8,524 bases of DNA from Planctomycetia bacterium. Its GTDB lineage: Bacteria > Planctomycetota > UBA11346. The DNA lies in contig SYDV01000222.1 in NCBI GenBank assembly GCA_005801395.1, positions 1 to 8,524 on the forward strand, in the 5' to 3' direction. The translations under genes were made by a program, and so were the position numbers. Position 1 is the stretch's first letter; every line of letters begins with the position of its first letter. Under the pieces are notes generated by a model that was not told the DNA's origin, searched no databases, and saw only the letters and a list, made by a program, of their open reading frames with translations. Of this stretch, positions 7,348 to 8,524 are shown piece after piece.

Positions 7348-7373
7348 AAATGCCTTTATTTTATTCGGCACTT
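7348..7373. terminator. Weak hairpin between converging genes
   Basis: AAATGCC (7348-7354) and GGCACTT (7367-7373) form a 7-bp stem with one G-T pair around a 12-base AT-rich loop. It lies in the 97-bp gap between the stop of the LacI-type gene and the stop of the 104-residue gene. In the plus direction a TGTTTTGTTG stretch follows several bases later. The stem is not GC-rich and the T-run is broken, so a two-way terminator is only possible, not clear. Confidence 0.25.
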
Positions 7374-7395
7374 AGAAGCTGTTTTGTTGCGGCGC

Positions 7396-7710
7396 TTATT
7401 CTTTGGGCAGCGAGCGTCGCAACAAATCCAATTGTACGGCGGCTTCTTTGAGATGCAGCATCGCTTCGTGAACTGAACGACTTTTTACCATTGTCTTCGG
7501 ATCACTGAATCGTTTATCGCGAGCCTGAGCCACAACTGCCACAGCCAAATTCAAACTGCGCATTACCTCAAATAAATGTTGGTCGACGCTGTCGGTTAAT
7601 GCTTGAGAACTCAACGGCGTTTTTTCTTTGATGGTTTTATTCGCCAAAGGAGTGCGTCCAGGTTCTTTACCGTCAGTGTGAGAACGATTATGTAATGGCG
7701 TACGGGTCAT
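7396..7710 (-). CDS. Small protein of unknown function with three [RK]TPL motifs
   Basis: I do not recognise this 104-residue protein. Residues 1-38 are basic and rich in Thr, Pro, Ser and Asn, probably disordered. They hold RTPL (3-6), RTPL (19-22) and KTPL (30-33), encoded with different synonymous codons. Residues 41-67 and 78-101 look like two amphipathic helices (VDQHLFEVMRSLNLAVAVVA and VHEAMLHLKEAAVQLDLLRR), suggesting a small helical hairpin or a dimer. There is no signal peptide, membrane segment or cysteine, so it is probably cytosolic. The ATG at 7710 has a GGAG ten bases before it, a rather long spacing. It lies 65 bp downstream of the membrane protein gene on the same strand, so co-transcription is possible. 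The codon pattern and the continuous frame favour a real gene, but function is open. Confidence 0.65.
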   Translation of the reverse strand: MTRTPLHNRSHTDGKEPGRTPLANKTIKEKTPLSSQALTDSVDQHLFEVMRSLNLAVAVVAQARDKRFSDPKTMVKSRSVHEAMLHLKEAAVQLDLLRRSLPKE

Positions 7711-7775
7711 TAGCGAGCAACTCCACGGTCGAGTAACGATGATGCCTAGACCTTATCCAGGGAGCAAGTGTTGGC

Positions 7776-8524
7776 TCAATAACCGTATTCGGACTCAGAC
7801 ATAGCCCTTAACGTAGTGACCACGCCCCACACGATAATTGGCGATGAAACCACCAGCATCGCAGTTACTTGTAAAAAAAGTCGTTGCCACGCTGGTCGTG
7901 CGGCGATTCGCGCACTCACCGTTATCCATGGAACCAGACCGGTCACAGCTAAAACCCCCGCACCCCAAATCGGTAAATCAGCGTAGCGCACGCCTAAAAT
8001 CCACAGTGCTGGCAATAGCATGGCCACGACCGTCACGATGGTTCGATCCATAAGCCACGATGGACGCAAAGTGGTCAGCACTCCAACCGTGACTAAAGTG
8101 GCTGTCACAATCCCAGCAAGCTGCGCATGCAACAGAACATTGAATAATAATAACGAAACCGATGACAATAAGGCAACAAACGCCAGCCCAGTGGTCGTGG
8201 CACCTGGAGTTAATGTTTGATACGCGCGTTCCCACAACAGTTGTGTTATCATCCAGGGAATCACCAATCCGATGGACCACAACATGGCCAACTCTGTGGA
8301 CATCCCAACATATTGCGGACGCAATATGAACCACACCGCCACGCTAATAAGCACAGCGCGCGTCAGCGCACGCAACCACCAAGGTGCTGTCGCACAGCCA
8401 CCCCGCCAAGCTAACGCGCCAATGGCGAGCGCTATCCACACTGGCCAATCATGGACATTCACTCCAAATGATGGCCACTTACGTAACCCTAAATGGCACA
8501 CGGCGTACACCAACGCCAACCACG
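7776..8524 (-). CDS. Multi-pass membrane protein of unknown function, 5' end missing
   Basis: The frame is open to the right edge. The apparent start at 8519 is a TTG preceded by an in-frame TGG, so it is an internal Leu and the true start lies outside. The visible 248 residues contain about eight hydrophobic segments (roughly 25-40, 50-68, 75-95, 108-130, 132-150, 160-178, 183-200 and 212-237 counting from 8519). Trp is common near their ends (WPVWIALAIGALAW, PWW, PSWLM, PIW), and the short C-terminal tail ends SESEYGY. No catalytic or transport motif I know is visible, and I cannot name a family. It is followed after 65 bp by the small TPL-motif gene on the same strand. An integral inner-membrane location is clear; function is unknown. 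Confidence 0.75.
   Translation of the reverse strand, partial: WLALVYAVCHLGLRKWPSFGVNVHDWPVWIALAIGALAWRGGCATAPWWLRALTRAVLISVAVWFILRPQYVGMSTELAMLWSIGLVIPWMITQLLWERAYQTLTPGATTTGLAFVALLSSVSLLLFNVLLHAQLAGIVTATLVTVGVLTTLRPSWLMDRTIVTVVAMLLPALWILGVRYADLPIWGAGVLAVTGLVPWITVSARIAARPAWQRLFLQVTAMLVVSSPIIVWGVVTTLRAMSESEYGY

Noticed and set aside
7978..8334. 118-codon minus-strand open frame
   Set aside because: It overlaps the membrane protein gene in another frame on the same strand. Its composition (many His, Cys, Val) is typical of a frame-shifted reading of a hydrophobic protein.

Overview
The window is a gene-dense stretch of a bacterial chromosome of roughly balanced base composition. It carries seven protein genes, two of them cut by the window edges. 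No RNA gene, insertion sequence, phage gene or CRISPR array was seen. A two-domain exported and membrane protein, the long form of DapD (succinylase branch of lysine and diaminopimelate synthesis) and a LacI-type regulator suggest a Gram-negative, diaminopimelate-making bacterium. The phylum cannot be fixed from these genes. A PVC-group or proteobacterial relative is a guess only.

Layout, left to right. (1) 2-1180, plus: the C-terminal two thirds of a large ABC-class ATPase of the COG3044 type. It converges on (2) dapD, 1236-2405, minus. The 55-bp gap between their stop codons and the very end of dapD hold three 12-bp tandem units that repeat the last codons and stop of dapD in frame. (3) priA, 2535-4721, minus: the replication-restart helicase, complete. 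(4) 4804-6084, minus: an exported N-terminal domain joined to a HupE/UreJ-type membrane domain. (5) 6288-7298, plus, divergent: a LacI-family repressor that lacks the usual hinge-helix segment and has an atypical recognition helix. (6) 7396-7710, minus: a 104-residue protein of unknown function with a basic tail bearing three [RK]-T-P-L motifs. (7) 7776-8524, minus: an unrecognised multi-pass membrane protein, cut by the right edge.

The hupE-like gene, priA and dapD lie on the same strand with gaps of 82 and 129 bp, so they may be co-transcribed in part. dapD has its own palindrome-rich leader and a clear ribosome-binding site, which suggests separate control. The divergent 203-bp gap between the HupE/UreJ gene and the LacI-type gene holds one GTGG...CCAC inverted repeat close to each start codon. 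Control of the transporter-like gene by the neighbouring regulator is therefore a reasonable hypothesis. The two right-hand minus-strand genes are 65 bp apart and may form a unit.

Most of the window is ordinary housekeeping. The points that deserve a second look are the hinge-less LacI-type regulator with its candidate operators, the tandem in-frame stop repeat at the dapD end, the palindromes in the dapD leader, and the small TPL-motif protein beside the orphan membrane protein.
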